From Flaccisagitta enflata (Eukaryota; Chaetognatha; Sagittoidea; Aphragmophora), in NCBI GenBank assembly GCA_965153355.1, contig OZ231128.1, forward strand, positions 2,418,001-2,482,000: a DNA stretch of 64,000 bases, given 5' to 3'. The stretch's first letter is position 1. Each line of letters starts with the position of its first letter. The notes below the pieces were generated by a model. That model was not told the origin of the DNA. It did not search any database and was given only the letters and a program-made list of their open reading frames with translations. The translations under genes and the position numbers were made by a program. Below are positions 10,161-20,640 of the stretch, piece after piece.

Positions 10161-13100
10161 ATGGGTGTCTCGATTCAGCTACGCGTTGGTTTGCCACTCG
10201 CATCATCAGCCCTGATACCGGCCTTGTTGCTGTTGGGACAATTATGCGCGCCCTCATTCGCGTCGGACACTCTCGTCACTTCTCAAGTATTCATGGATAT
10301 GTCCATAGGTGGCACGCCCATTGGTAAGTGTAATGACATTTTTTTTGCATACACACGTCCGTACAATCTTTATCTGGGGGCTGAGATGAATCTACCACAT
10401 GGATCAAAAAAAAAGACGCACTTTTAAATGGCTAATTCTGCCTATGAATCATCATAAAACCTAATAAAATCTTAGACCGTTTGAAAGCCCTTGAAAAGAT
10501 CTTTCATTTGGCGCCAATCTGGTAATTCTATCTTTATTCGTTTAGAAATGGCATTAGTTTGAAAGAAAACTTTGCCCTTTCCAGTTTTGCAATCCCTATG
10601 TAAAATTGCATTTTTGCAAATTAGTGCTTGTCTTTGCAGGGCTCTAGCTTCTAAACCGTTTGAGATACAGACCTGGGATTGGTCTAGATTAAAAGATTTT
10701 TTGAAAATCTTTCAAAATGTCTCAAATGAAAAAAGTCAAAAGTCAAAATTGTATTTGTTTTTGAATAGATAAGCAGGTGCGTCTTTTTTTTTGAGTCGAG
10801 TTGTACATGTAGCATGTTTTAATAGCTTACGTAATTAACCAAGTGAGATGAAATTTTAACTGACGTTTCGCAAAACCATTGGCTTTCTTCATGTAAAATA
10901 TCATCTCATTGGGTTAACAAGTAGTATGGTTTTCATGTAGATAGGGTTACTGAGATAAAAAAAAATCTGAGGATCATGTCAAAATTGTAGGATTTTACCG
11001 TCCTTACTAAACCAGGAATCCGAATCTGCACTCAAAAATGGTCTAAGGTCAACATTTTAATAGGCTTCGGCTACATTTCTCAGGTCAAAATACTATAAAA
11101 GGTCAAATTTTCAAAATTGGAAATTGTCAATCTGATTGCAGTTTCAAAATTCTTGCAAAAATTTTCTTTTATGAGAACATAGTCAAAATTAATATAATCA
11201 ATCAAAATGTGGTCAAATTTAGACAAGAGAGCAATTTTACTCTATTTTGGATGTTTGACGCTAATCTTGACTATGCTTCACTCAAGATTTCAAAAAAAAT
11301 AAAGACACATTCTTTTGATAGTTTTTTCCAAGGATTTTGAGTCTGCAATCAAATTGACAAATTTCCAATTTCAAAAATTTGACCTTATATAGCATTTTGA
11401 CCTGAGAAATGTAGCCGTAGACTGTTGAAATATTGACCTGAGACCATTTTTGACTGCAGATTTGGATTCCTGGGGTCAAAATTGGTCTAGTAAGGGATGG
11501 ACGGTAAAATCCCAGAATTTTGACATGTTCCTGAGATTCATCCCGGGTTTTCTCAGCCCCCAGATCAAGGTGGCATAGTGGTACATAATTTAAAAAGAGT
11601 TTGAACAGCTCTTTAAATGAGACCAATCTTGTTGTCATAGCTTTTTCGTTTGAGAGCACTGTTCCACCAAAGCGTACTTGGCATCGCCGTTGTTACCGTG
11701 TAGCGATAAAATGGGCGGAGGTCCCCGAATAACGCCGCGCCATCTATTATTTGGCCATATTTTAGTCTTCTCTCTACGGGCGTGTGCATTTCACAGGTCG
11801 TATCGTGATCGGATTATTCGGTCGCACCTCCCCCAAGACGGTACAGAACTTTGAAACGATAGCCGCTGGAACAATGAACGGCCTCACTTACAAGGGTGCA
11901 ACCTTTCATCGCGTCATTAAAGGCTTCATGATGCAGGCACGTCCCAAAGTGTGGCCTTTGCATAGACGCTTTTAAGAAGTATTTTCGTAGAGAGTGAACT
12001 CATTAAAAGGGGTGTCTACGCATCTTCAGTAGGTGTTATTTGATTATATTTATTGCGAAATTTACCTTTTCTGGTGGCTGGTGCCTATATTTACTGCAGA
12101 ATTAACCATTTCTGATGCGCGTGATATTAACTTAGCATATGGATACTAAGCAAAATAACTATAATCGTATAATTTCAGTTGGTTTTTTTTTCTTTTCAAC
12201 TTTTATATAGCAATCCTAAACGTGATGCAATAATGAATAATTTGAGTGTCTACTCATTTTCAGTATGTGTCACATGAGTTCACTTACCGCAAAATTGACC
12301 TTGAATGGTTGTGTGAGGTAAGGGTTCGTCTCTCTTCCATGTTTTGTGCAGGGAGGTGATATACTGCGAGGCGATGGTCGCGGCTCCATCAGCATCTTCG
12401 GGGACCGATTCGATGATGAGAACTTTATCGTCAAGCATTACGGCCCAGGTTCAATAATCCCATGTCTCCCTATCCCGCCCCCCCCCCCCCATTCGCTCCT
12501 TAATAAATGACCTCAGCTACTTGTTGGTAATGATTTACAGAGCCTATCATCTATTTATCAGATTTACAGAGCCAATGATCTATGACTATGTTTCTTAATG
12601 TTCCCTTTTCCGAAATTATCAGGTTGGGTTTCCATGGCCAACGCAGGTCGTGATACAAACGGTTCGCAATTTTACATCACCTTTCGCGCCTGTCACTGGC
12701 TAGATTCTACCCACACTACATTCGGAAAAGTTCTACAAGGTGAGTTACATTTTCATGTTACAGGACTAAAACAACCCCGACCGGGCAACGCACATAGATC
12801 CGTGAGCATATCACACCAAGACAAAACTATAAGGCAGTACCTAGGGATGATAGCTATGGTATACAAATATCCCCTAGTATGTTTAGATCACATCTATATA
12901 GGGTTTTGCTCCCGCCCTGATTCATCTAAGGACATTTTTTTGCTCAGGAAGTCATTAGGTTCACTATTTTGAAGGCGCAAAAATTGACAAAAACTTTTTC
13001 ATTTTAGTTTGGAAATTTGCGGGGGTTTTTTATAGGTCCTTCAAATCTGGGAGCAAGGTTACCAAATTATACACAAATCGTGTTCAGTCCACCCTGAAGC

Positions 13101-14024
13101 TTTTCCAAAAAGTTTGTGTCTTCCCTTATATTCTTAGTATCATTTTTGAAGTCTAGAAAAGTAACAAATGAAACCAAAAAAACATTTTTTGCAACATTTA
13201 ATTTTGAGCAAAGTAGTTAACTTCAAGGAGGAAAATGAGGCTTTGGATGAGCTAGGGCGGAGGTAAAACCATATATTTTCTTGCTTCCAGTAAGCAACTG
13301 TACCAGTTTTTGCCCATGTTATAGGTCCAAAGTGCTGCCGTAATTTTTCTTGTCTTGAGGTGGTGTGCTCTCAGACCATAGTGCAACGGATGCGTCCAGA
13401 CTGATGTGTCCTTGCGTGTATTGAACATGCGACAAATATCAAGTGACAGATGGACGAACAGACGGATTGAACGACAGAGTAGAAATGGAGGCTCAAAAAC
13501 ATGTCTGACAATGTCTGACAATGTTTGATAAGAAACATTTTCGATCTTTATCTCTCACTCTATTCTGACAATTTCTGACTAGGCATGGACGTTGTTCGTA
13601 AAGTCGAGCAGGTTGCGACGGATAAGGAAAATGACGAACCCGTCGAAATTGTAAGCCATGATAAATTTATTTACAGTAGATCCCATTTAGACTTTAAATT
13701 ATGGGGCCATTGCATTGGGGGGATTATGAGAATGTTTATGAAGGAAAAAATATTATTGAATATTTAGTTTATTGCTTATTGTTGGTAATCATAGATATAT
13801 AAATTTCACTTTCTTTCACACTATACAGTGGGTGGCATGCTAATGGTAGAAGTCATTTCCATATCGAAATCATTTCCATTAACATAACTTTTCTATCTAG
13901 AAAAGATTTCTATGACCGTAACCGTAACCTTTTCTTTGTTCAGGTCCGGATTGATGATTGCGGCGTGATTAAAGTGGATAAACCGTTCGCCGTCTCCACG
14001 GCCGGTGTGCCAGACGACGTTTAG
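10161..14024 (+). CDS. PPIB: Secretory-pathway cyclophilin, peptidyl-prolyl isomerase B type
   Basis: Catalyses cis-trans isomerisation of X-Pro bonds during protein folding in the ER. Exons: 10161-10323, 11797-11936, 12352-12448, 12623-12739, 13583-13650, 13944-14024; phases agree and give 666 nt, 221 residues. Residues 1-34 are a signal peptide with a leucine-rich core. Catalytic Arg93 lies in [14 protein letters not shown], followed by NGSQFYIT (147-153), with the cyclosporin-site Trp159 and His164 in [13 protein letters not shown]. The ATG has context CCAAAAATGG. Intron 2 begins GC rather than GT (CAG/GCACGT), and the intron 3 donor (GTTCAA) is weak. The C-terminus reads [13 protein letters not shown] instead of the vertebrate cyclophilin B tail, so ER retention is less certain. 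Intron 1 is full of nested inverted-repeat elements. Confidence 0.93.
10370..11577. mobile_element. Inverted-repeat element in cyclophilin intron 1, with a nested insertion
   Basis: The outer ends TCTGGGGGCTGAGATGAATC (from 10373) and its near inverse (11535-11574) bracket two long arms, 10966-11280 and 11290-11536, that are inverted copies sharing, for example, GATTTTACCGTCC and CATTTCTCAGGTCAAAAT. The left arm is split by the MITE at 10393-10805. No transposase ORF. Confidence 0.65.
10393..10805. mobile_element. MITE with A-rich inverted ends, copy A
   Basis: 413 bp from TACCACATGGATC plus a run of A's and GACGCAC to the inverse GTGCGTC, a run of T's and GAGTCGAGTTGTA. The interior aligns throughout with 17063-17477, for example GAGATACAGACCTGGGATTG. 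A rearranged, inverted copy is visible at about 24595-24880. Confidence 0.78.
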
Positions 14025-15170
14025 CCATCTCAAAACCATTGGCGTGATGAGTTAACTTTCTGCTTTAGTACCCTTCTGGAGGATATTCACGATAGGTACA
14101 AAAGTAAGTCTCAAGTAAGAAATTTTTACTTGAGACTTACTTAAGACTTACTCAAGTACCTATCGTGAATATCTTCCTGGTCAAGAATTCTACCGTAGGT
14201 CACACCACTGCGCAATCTGGAGAATACGCTCATGCGCTGCTTGAGTGACCTTTAAAATCAAAATCTCTTTTCTATATTCCATTGTCCATGATTTACCGCT
14301 CTTGGTAACTGTCGGACCTTCGGTGCTAAATATTTACTTACGAAGTGCAATTATTTTCATTTATCTATCATGTTTTATGACCTTGAGCATTTTTGGTTCC
14401 TTAACGCGTACTCGTGTAATCGTGGTTGGGTTGGATCGCCCGGCCGTCCGTTTTCTTAGCTGAGAATGTTTCTACTGTTTTGCGTCGAATTATCTCTTAT
14501 CTGATCATGTTATTAGTGTTCTTTTTGTTCAAAGAGATCACTTAATTGTTAAAGCTCTACTTACGATCTTGCTAAAAAGTATGCGGACAAATGTTGGAAG
14601 AGTGTGGCTCCTATTTAGATTGAGGTACTGTAAGTCACATTCAATTGCGTTAAAATGACACTGTAAAATGTGTCCAATCTACTTTGTTTAAAAAATGAGA
14701 TAAAACCAAAGTTGATGTTTCTTTGCAGCTGTCCGCATATCTATACAATCATGGTCGTAATCATATCGTTCCCATACATTTTCGCCCAGGCCAGACATTC
14801 CGCAATATTCCATACCTAAATTCGCGATATCATTTTCTTAAACCCAAGTGTATTTCCTCCTCAGCTTGAAGCCATGTAAATGGCGGTCCTTGGCCTTAAG
14901 AGCGTTATTGATCGGATTACATATCCGGCAAAGACAATTTCTTCTTATCTTCGAAACATCGTCGGTAACGAGTGCAAAATACTTAACTGGCGCGGCGCGA
15001 CCTTTTTAGAGTCCTTTATGGCGACATGGACAATGAACTCTTTCCACCGGCGTTTCATGACGGTTCTCTTTCGCGGAGAGAGCGAGTTGAATAATGAGAT
15101 TAGCCGTCACCAAGCTAACTCGCCGCGCGGTACGCGCGTGACGTCGGTTTATACGTTTTGATAAACTGAC
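14025..15170. other. Downstream of cyclophilin: 3' hairpin, then unassigned sequence
   Basis: Holds the cyclophilin 3' flank, including the hairpin at 14078-14177, then sequence without clear genes. From about 14880 to 15161 the base composition is more GC-rich and a 93-codon ORF starts at 14880; the peptide matches no family I recognise. It could be the first exon of an undetected gene or chance. Confidence 0.35.
14078..14177 (+). other. Long two-part hairpin just after the cyclophilin stop codon
   Basis: GGATATTCACGATAGGTAC (from 14081) pairs with GTACCTATCGTGAATATC (from 14156). Inside it, AGTAAGTCTCAAGTAAGAAA pairs with TTTACTTGAGACTTACT. The stem begins 54 nt after the TAG, so it is probably in the 3' untranslated region. 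It could be a tiny fold-back element or a structured RNA. Confidence 0.7.
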
Positions 15171-15174
15171 GACC

Positions 15175-15205
<31 letters not shown>

Positions 15206-15321
15206 CTCTTTCTTTCTTTCTTTCTTAACAACGCAACAACAGCAACACTTTCAGCAGCTAACAACAACAACAACATATAACAACAACAGCAACTTTTTCT
15301 TTCTTTCTTTTTCTTTCTTTT

Positions 15322-15362
<41 letters not shown>

Positions 15363-15386
15363 TCTTCTCTTCTCTTCTCTTCTCTT

Positions 15387-15462
<76 letters not shown>
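15175..15462. repeat. Compound TTTC / CAA / TTCTC / CT microsatellite
   Basis: Runs of TTTC (15176-15228), CAA-rich sequence (15229-15292), TTTC again, TTCTC (15359-15393) and CT (15394-15462). Long ORFs on the minus strand here are repeat artefacts. Confidence 0.97.
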
Positions 15463-15464
<2 letters not shown>

Positions 15465-16400
15465 GTTCACGCACTTTTCCATTTCCGCGCAAATTCGATC
15501 AAGACGGCGTTTTAATGCTTCGCGCAGCCGTATTCCTTTTCCCTTCACCTGATTCAAATTTTTGCCTGGTGCGGTGGGAAGAAAGAAACTAAGACGATTC
15601 TAGAATCTACCACGACAAATTCATGATCTACGCTTAAAACGCCATTTCAACAAAACCAACTTCTTCAAAGACACTTCACTGTCGGCGACTAAGTCTCTCT
15701 CTCACCAGACTCTTGTCTTGGCCGTGAGAAAGAAACAGAAAAACATTTCCATAGTCGTTTACATTCCGAGAGAACTGTTGCATGTTGTTAATGATTAAAT
15801 GCGCGAATCTCAAGCTTTCGTGGACTTGATCTTTGATCAAAAATTGTAACCGAAGCTGCGATTGCTAAAACAATAAAAACATTCATCCCATATCGTTATA
15901 CTCCGACCAAAAACAACCTAACGCCATCGGATCACTCATGAGTCAAAAAAACAAAAACTGGTACTCTCAAAAAGATGTATTTGAGAAGATGACGAACAAT
16001 CATACAGTGGCTCAAGGCTAACATTGACATTTTTACTTCTCGAACAACACAATTCCATCTGCTCTGTCACAATTATCAATGACAATGTCATCAATCGCGT
16101 CGGTGGCATATCAGTGGTTTGCCGTGGTCGTCCTCTTTCTTTGCCTCTCAACAAAATCTCTGATCGCGGATATCCAAGTCAAGCGGTATCTGCCCAAGCA
16201 GAAACAACTTTTCTTCGCGGGAATCAAAAAGTCTTCGAATCTTCGAATTTCGACTTTTTTCCAAATTACTTGCAATGAAAATTGAAAAATGAATAATGAC
16301 ATACGCTCTAAACGATCAATCCAATACATTCCTCTCCTTCCCCAATCCCGGGGGGGGGGGGGTTGGGGTAGGAAAACAATCAAAGGGTTTGAAAATACGG
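15463..16400. other. Unassigned sequence
   Basis: No gene, RNA or repeat that I can support, apart from a C/G homopolymer at 16349-16361. Short ORFs on both strands show no family motif. Confidence 0.4.
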
Positions 16401-16408
16401 AAGGAAAT

Positions 16409-17006
16409 AGAACAAGGCCGGATACACGGCTACCTTAGTCGCGTGCAGGTGGGCAGGGGCGGCGAAGAAAAGCAAAGCGTGACCAACCGACCGACCGACA
16501 GACAGACGGACAGAGCAGGTTGTAGAGTCGCGTGCACGAAAAAAAAAAAGATGGAAGCGAAAATGGTTGGATGCCAGTAGTTGGATATCAGCAGCAAAAG
16601 AGGTAAAAGCAGAGATCAAGAGCAAAGAACCATCATGAAATGGCATGAGGCTTGAGGGTGAGTTTGGTAGATCGACGTTTTGGGTGAAGTTGTACACAGT
16701 CAGCGGACAAAATAAGATAGGTAAGGAACTCACTATGATGGCTTTGAGCCAACCCGCTGATGATTAACAGAATGCTGTACAAACAATTGGTTTTTAGTCG
16801 CGTGCACAACCCGCTTTGTTGGTCCGTCCGTCCATCTGTTGGTCTGTCCGTCCATTGGTTGGTCCGTCTGTCCATCACACTTTACTTTTTTCTGGTTTTT
16901 GCGGTCTATGGCCTCACCGCTCCTGCCCAAATGATGTAGTGACCTTAAATACACCCCCTGCCAACCCGCACGCAACTGGGGTAGCCGTGTAACCGGCCTT
17001 GATTTT
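16409..17006. repeat. Two family A copies, opposite orientations
   Basis: A short plus-oriented copy (about 16411-16545) starts AACAAGGCCGGATACACGGC and ends GTAGAGTCGCGTGCACG. A reverse copy (about 16792-17006) starts TTTTTAGTCGCGTGCAC, has a GTCCGTCC-rich core, and ends GTAGCCGTGTAACCGGCCTTG. Confidence 0.8.
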
Positions 17007-17062
17007 TTTGGGCTCTTTAAAATGGCGCCAAGCGCGATCTGTTATCTTATTTCGTTTGGAAG

Positions 17063-17477
17063 TACCACGCGGATCAAAAAAAAAAGATGCACTTTCAAAT
17101 GGTTAATTTAGCCATTAAATCTTCATAAAACTATAAAAGATTTTAGGTCATTTTTAAGCCCTTTGAAAGTACTTTCATTTGGCGCTAATCTGGTATTGCT
17201 ATCTTTATTTGTTTAGAAATGGCATAAGTTTGAATAAAAACGTTGCCTATTTTAGTTTCGCAATCTCTATGAAAAAAGTGCATTTTAGCAAAATAGTGCT
17301 TCTCTTTGCAGAGCTCTAGTTCTTAAACCGTTTGAGATACAGACCTGGGATTGGTCTAGAATGAAATATTTTTTGAAAATCTTTCAAAACGTTTTTTTTA
17401 AAAGTAGCTAAAATTGTTTTTTATTTCTGCTTTATCAATTGATAGATAGGTGCGTCTTTTTTTTTATCCAAGTGGTA
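17063..17477. mobile_element. MITE with A-rich inverted ends, copy B
   Basis: 415 bp from TACCACGCGGATC plus A-run to the T-run and ATCCAAGTGGTA; homologous over its length to 10393-10805. Two diverged copies with the same ends confirm the boundaries. Confidence 0.78.
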
Positions 17478-17491
17478 ATGTGCTTACAAAG

Positions 17492-18084
17492 GTAACTATG
17501 GCAAAAATAAAAAAGACAGTGATTTTCAAAGTGGCACTACAAGCCCATTTTTTGGAATAACTTTAAATCCTTTAAGGTGGCAGTAGTATGACAAATTTGT
17601 GATTCAGCAAAAAAATCAGAACACAAAAAAGTTGATTTTTGTGGCTGTGGCGACAATTTTTGCATAATTTGTCAAATGATGATGCGCCAATGGCATATGA
17701 TTTTCACTTGACATAGAATTGTAAATGCAATCTTACTTTTTTGAGCAGTCTCAAAAATCTTCTCAGGCGTTCATAGTATGTTAATTTTGTGATTCAGCAA
17801 AAAAATCAGAACTCAAAAAAGTTCATTTTTGTACCTGTAGTATCAATTTTTGTAAAAGTCTAAATATTGTCATTATGGAGTTTTTTCCCTTCTTTAATTT
17901 ATAATAATTTTTCACAAAAAATGATGCTAGGGGCTCAAAAATTGACTTTTTTGAGTTCTGATTTTTTTGCCGAGTAGGTAATTTGATTTACTATTACTAC
18001 CTAAAAGGATTTTAAGCAGATCAAAAAAAATGAGTGCGTGGGAGTACATTGAAATTACTGTCTTTTTTTCCTTTGCCATGGTTA
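17492..18084. mobile_element. Inverted-repeat element starting GTAACTATGGC
   Basis: About 593 bp. The left end GTAACTATGGC with A-rich sequence and GACAGT is the inverse of the right end (ACTGTC, T-rich, GCCATGGTTA). A second paired block, AGCAAAAAAATCAGAAC at about 17606 and its inverse near 17960, extends the arms. There is also an internal direct copy near 17800. Confidence 0.7.
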
Positions 18085-18297
18085 GAGGGGTATTTTAGCT
18101 TTTATGCTTGGGAGATGATGATCTTTTATGAGCAAAATCTGAGATGCGCGACCTTGAAATTGCATCCTGACTCCCCTCCTCAACCTCGGGACGTAAATTC
18201 ATATGTATAGAAAGAAAAACACTCCTGGGTGGAGTAGCCAATTGGATAGTATCGGTGTAACTGACCTTTAGAATGACTTTGAATGACAATTGATAAA

Positions 18298-18610
18298 AAA
18301 AGTAAAAGTGTCAGGGACTGATAGACAGACAGACAGACCAACTAACCAACCAACCAACAGACGGATGGAAAGATAAAGTGGGGTGTAGTGTCACGTGCAA
18401 CAAAAATCTTCATTTTGGTCACCAATAAATCATCTCCTGAGAGAACCAATGCAATGGCGCAGAAATTAGCTGTGGAAAAACTTGCGATTTTTTTTAGATT
18501 CGCGTTGTACACCTTGCCAAGTTAGTCGGTCTGTCCAAAATATTTTTGAATTGCATCACTGTTCCTGCCCAACAGTACGTGACTGGATTGCCATGTATTT
18601 GGCCTTCTTT
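18298..18610. repeat. Degenerate family A fragments
   Basis: 18298-18415 keeps AAAAAGTAAAAGTGTCAGG, a GACA/CCAA core and the GGGTGTAGTGTCACGTGC end. 18505-18610 is an inverted fragment (GTCGGTCTGTCC, GCTCCTGCCCAA, ending TATTTGGCCTT). Confidence 0.55.
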
Positions 18611-19268
18611 GCACATACAGTAAACACTCGCAATTACTTTTTAGATTCTACTACCTAGGAAAAAAGTATATCTACACCTGGGATACAATATGATTTAGTG
18701 ACCTAATATTCATTTAATCATTATACAAAAAGTGTTAATATATAAAATGAATTGTTCTTTAACTAAAAATTATTATCAAAGTTTTTGGAAGCAATAACTA
18801 AAGCCATTCTAACATATTATAGAGGATATGGTGTTAACACTCATAGGCAAATTTACAATTTAGGGAGAAGTTAATAATTATATCTGCCATTTCCAAAGGT
18901 ACAAAACCACAGAGCCCAGAATGAGTTCATCTTCTAGATTTTTTGATGTAGATAATTTTGTTTTTTTTTAAATTGTACAAGCTGCTCTAGAAGCGGAGAT
19001 ATATTGATAAAAAGCTGTCTAAAATTTCTGCATTCTGCTGTCTTTTATATTTTCTTGATTTTAAAAATGAATGTCTTTTACATTTTTGCTTGTAATTTCT
19101 AAACGATTTAAGATACACCAACCAGATTGGACTCACTTTGAAGATTTTTTGATGATGTTTAATTTGTTTTTTTAAAAATCTATATAGCATTTCTAGAAGC
19201 GGAGATATCCTTGGTGGAAGGTGTAGATATACTTTTTTCCTAGATAGTAGTGTTAGCTTGTGCAAAGT
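18607..19268. mobile_element. Inverted-repeat element with 28-30 bp ends
   Basis: TACTACCTAGG, A-run, GTATATCTACACC (18649-18678) is repeated inverted at 19220-19249. Weaker pairing continues outward to CTTTGCACA and its inverse. Interior AT-rich, no ORF of note. Confidence 0.72.
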
Positions 19269-19349
19269 ACGGATATTTGGTTTGCGAGATGCAATTGTTA
19301 CTCTTTAATTTGGAATGACATTTTGGTTTCTGTCAATGGCACTTTGCCA

Positions 19350-20052
19350 TGGTAAATTGTAACCATCACCAGAATCCACATAGAAGTTATCAACAGGCCT
19401 GATTTTAGTGATTTTTTTGACTGAGCCAGTCGGGCTCGCTCCCCACAATTTGTCTGAGCCCAAAAGGAAAACCATGAGCCCGGTGAAAATGTCATGCCAA
19501 ATGTTAAAATCATATCAGCCTAGATTTGTTGTAGCAGCTACTAATTATATGATATAATGATAAAATGATCACTACCAAGAAGATTCAATTTGTGAAAAAA
19601 ATCAAAAAATGACCCAAAACTTGATGATTTTTCAAATATTTTACTCAAATCAGTATGAGCGCTTTGAATCCATCCCTATGAGACAGAGCCTGCCGGGCTC
19701 AGAGCTTGCAAAACATGAGAGCCCAAGAGCGAAATGGAGAGCATCGGGCTCGCGGGCTCGCTCTAAAATCAGGCCTGGTTATCAAAGACTAACTCCATCC
19801 ATTTCTCTTTGTCTCTTCTTTTGGTGCTGAGGACGAGTTGATATCGAGTTTTATTGACAGAACTAAGCTTGTGAAGAGGTTCGAGACCATACCAGAAGTC
19901 CCCTTGATCTTTGGGAAATCCATTGACGTAATCGGCGAAGGGTCTGTTGAAGCGGTTGTTATCTACAGATTTCTGTCGCTGGATGAGGATTCCTACCATT
20001 GCATTGTTGTCCAGTGAAGTCAGCAGCTGGATGAGGTCTTTGCTTTTCAGTC
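19350..20052 (-). pseudogene. Fibrinogen C-terminal domain exon disrupted by a hAT-type element
   Basis: Minus-strand exon starting at 20052 after an acceptor (GGATAG). It shows the middle of a fibrinogen-related domain: GILIQRQKSVDNNRFNRPF, then YVNGFPKDQGDFWYGLEPLH, then RYQLVLSTKRRDKEKWMEL, matching the family's W-T-V-I-Q-R-R, G-F-G/GEFWLGL and Y-x-L-R stretches. After VFDN the frame runs into an inserted element and stops. On the far side (19385 down) the frame resumes with FYVDSGDGYNL, as the domain expects. Upstream part of the domain and the C-terminal exons were not found. It may belong to the protease gene to the right, since both are on the minus strand with a coiled coil between, but splice phases could not be matched. 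Fibrinogen-domain proteins usually act as secreted lectins or clotting factors. Confidence 0.78.
19394..19777. mobile_element. Non-autonomous hAT-type element in the fibrinogen exon
   Basis: 384 bp with perfect 15-bp inverted ends (CAGGCCTGATTTTAG) and an exact 8-bp target duplication, GTTATCAA, at 19386-19393 and 19778-19785. An 8-bp duplication with short CA-starting inverted ends is the mark of hAT elements. It has no transposase. Perfect ends and target duplication suggest recent insertion. Confidence 0.88.
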
Positions 20053-20475
20053 CTATCCAAAACCAAAGATTAGAAGATAGATCAATTGATCAATTTGATT
20101 AGATAAATTCTAAAAAACTCTATTAGATTAGCGCTTTGTATTTCACTTTTTTGTATTGGTTAATGTAGTATATTTTATCACTGCCTTATCCTTAGCAGGA
20201 CGTGGGTAATAAATATCAGACTTTGTTTTTTAGCCCCTAAAAGTTGACAGCTTGAGCCGATTCACCTGTGATTTTCTTAAAAAGTCGGTTTTCCTTTGAT
20301 ATCCGAATAAATGAGTCAGATTTTCAATGATGCGTAAATTTGTAGTGAAAGATGATAAAATCCGCGATTCAAAGCATGAAAAACATGGCGTACGTTTTAC
20401 TAGTTTCGCTATTAATGCTCCTCAGAAATGTATCTAACAGGCAAAAAGAAATATCAACAATTTAAATGTAGAAAT

Positions 20476-20640
20476 TCAGCCTAAAAGATGGGCCAAAATG
20501 TCGTAAAATGATATCCTCTGAATCTCCTCTTTCATCCTTGTGTTCTCTTTGGCCATCCGCTGGTTTTCTGCTTCCATCTTTTGGTTCCTTACATCCAATC
20601 TTTTCTTTTCTTTCTCAGTATTTTGTTTTCTTTGTTTCAT
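20476..20640 (-). CDS. In-frame coiled-coil extension after the protease stop
   Basis: Directly after the UGA at 20641-20643 the same frame stays open for 54 codons, rich in K, E, Q, N, R and M (for example NQKMEAENQRMAKENTRM). This continues the heptad-like helix that begins before the stop (EEGFQNMEAKLKEIE). Composition and position suggest one coiled coil cut by a stop codon. A GT donor (GATGTAAGG) lies inside it. It may be a nonsense mutation, a sequence error or a read-through extension. Confidence 0.5.
   Translation of the reverse strand: MKQRKQNTEKEKKRLDVRNQKMEAENQRMAKENTRMKEEIQRISFYDILAHLLG

Noticed and set aside
15115-15557. Arg-Glu/Lys-rich ORFs near 15.1-15.6 kb
   Set aside because: Translate the TTTC/TTCTC/CT microsatellite.
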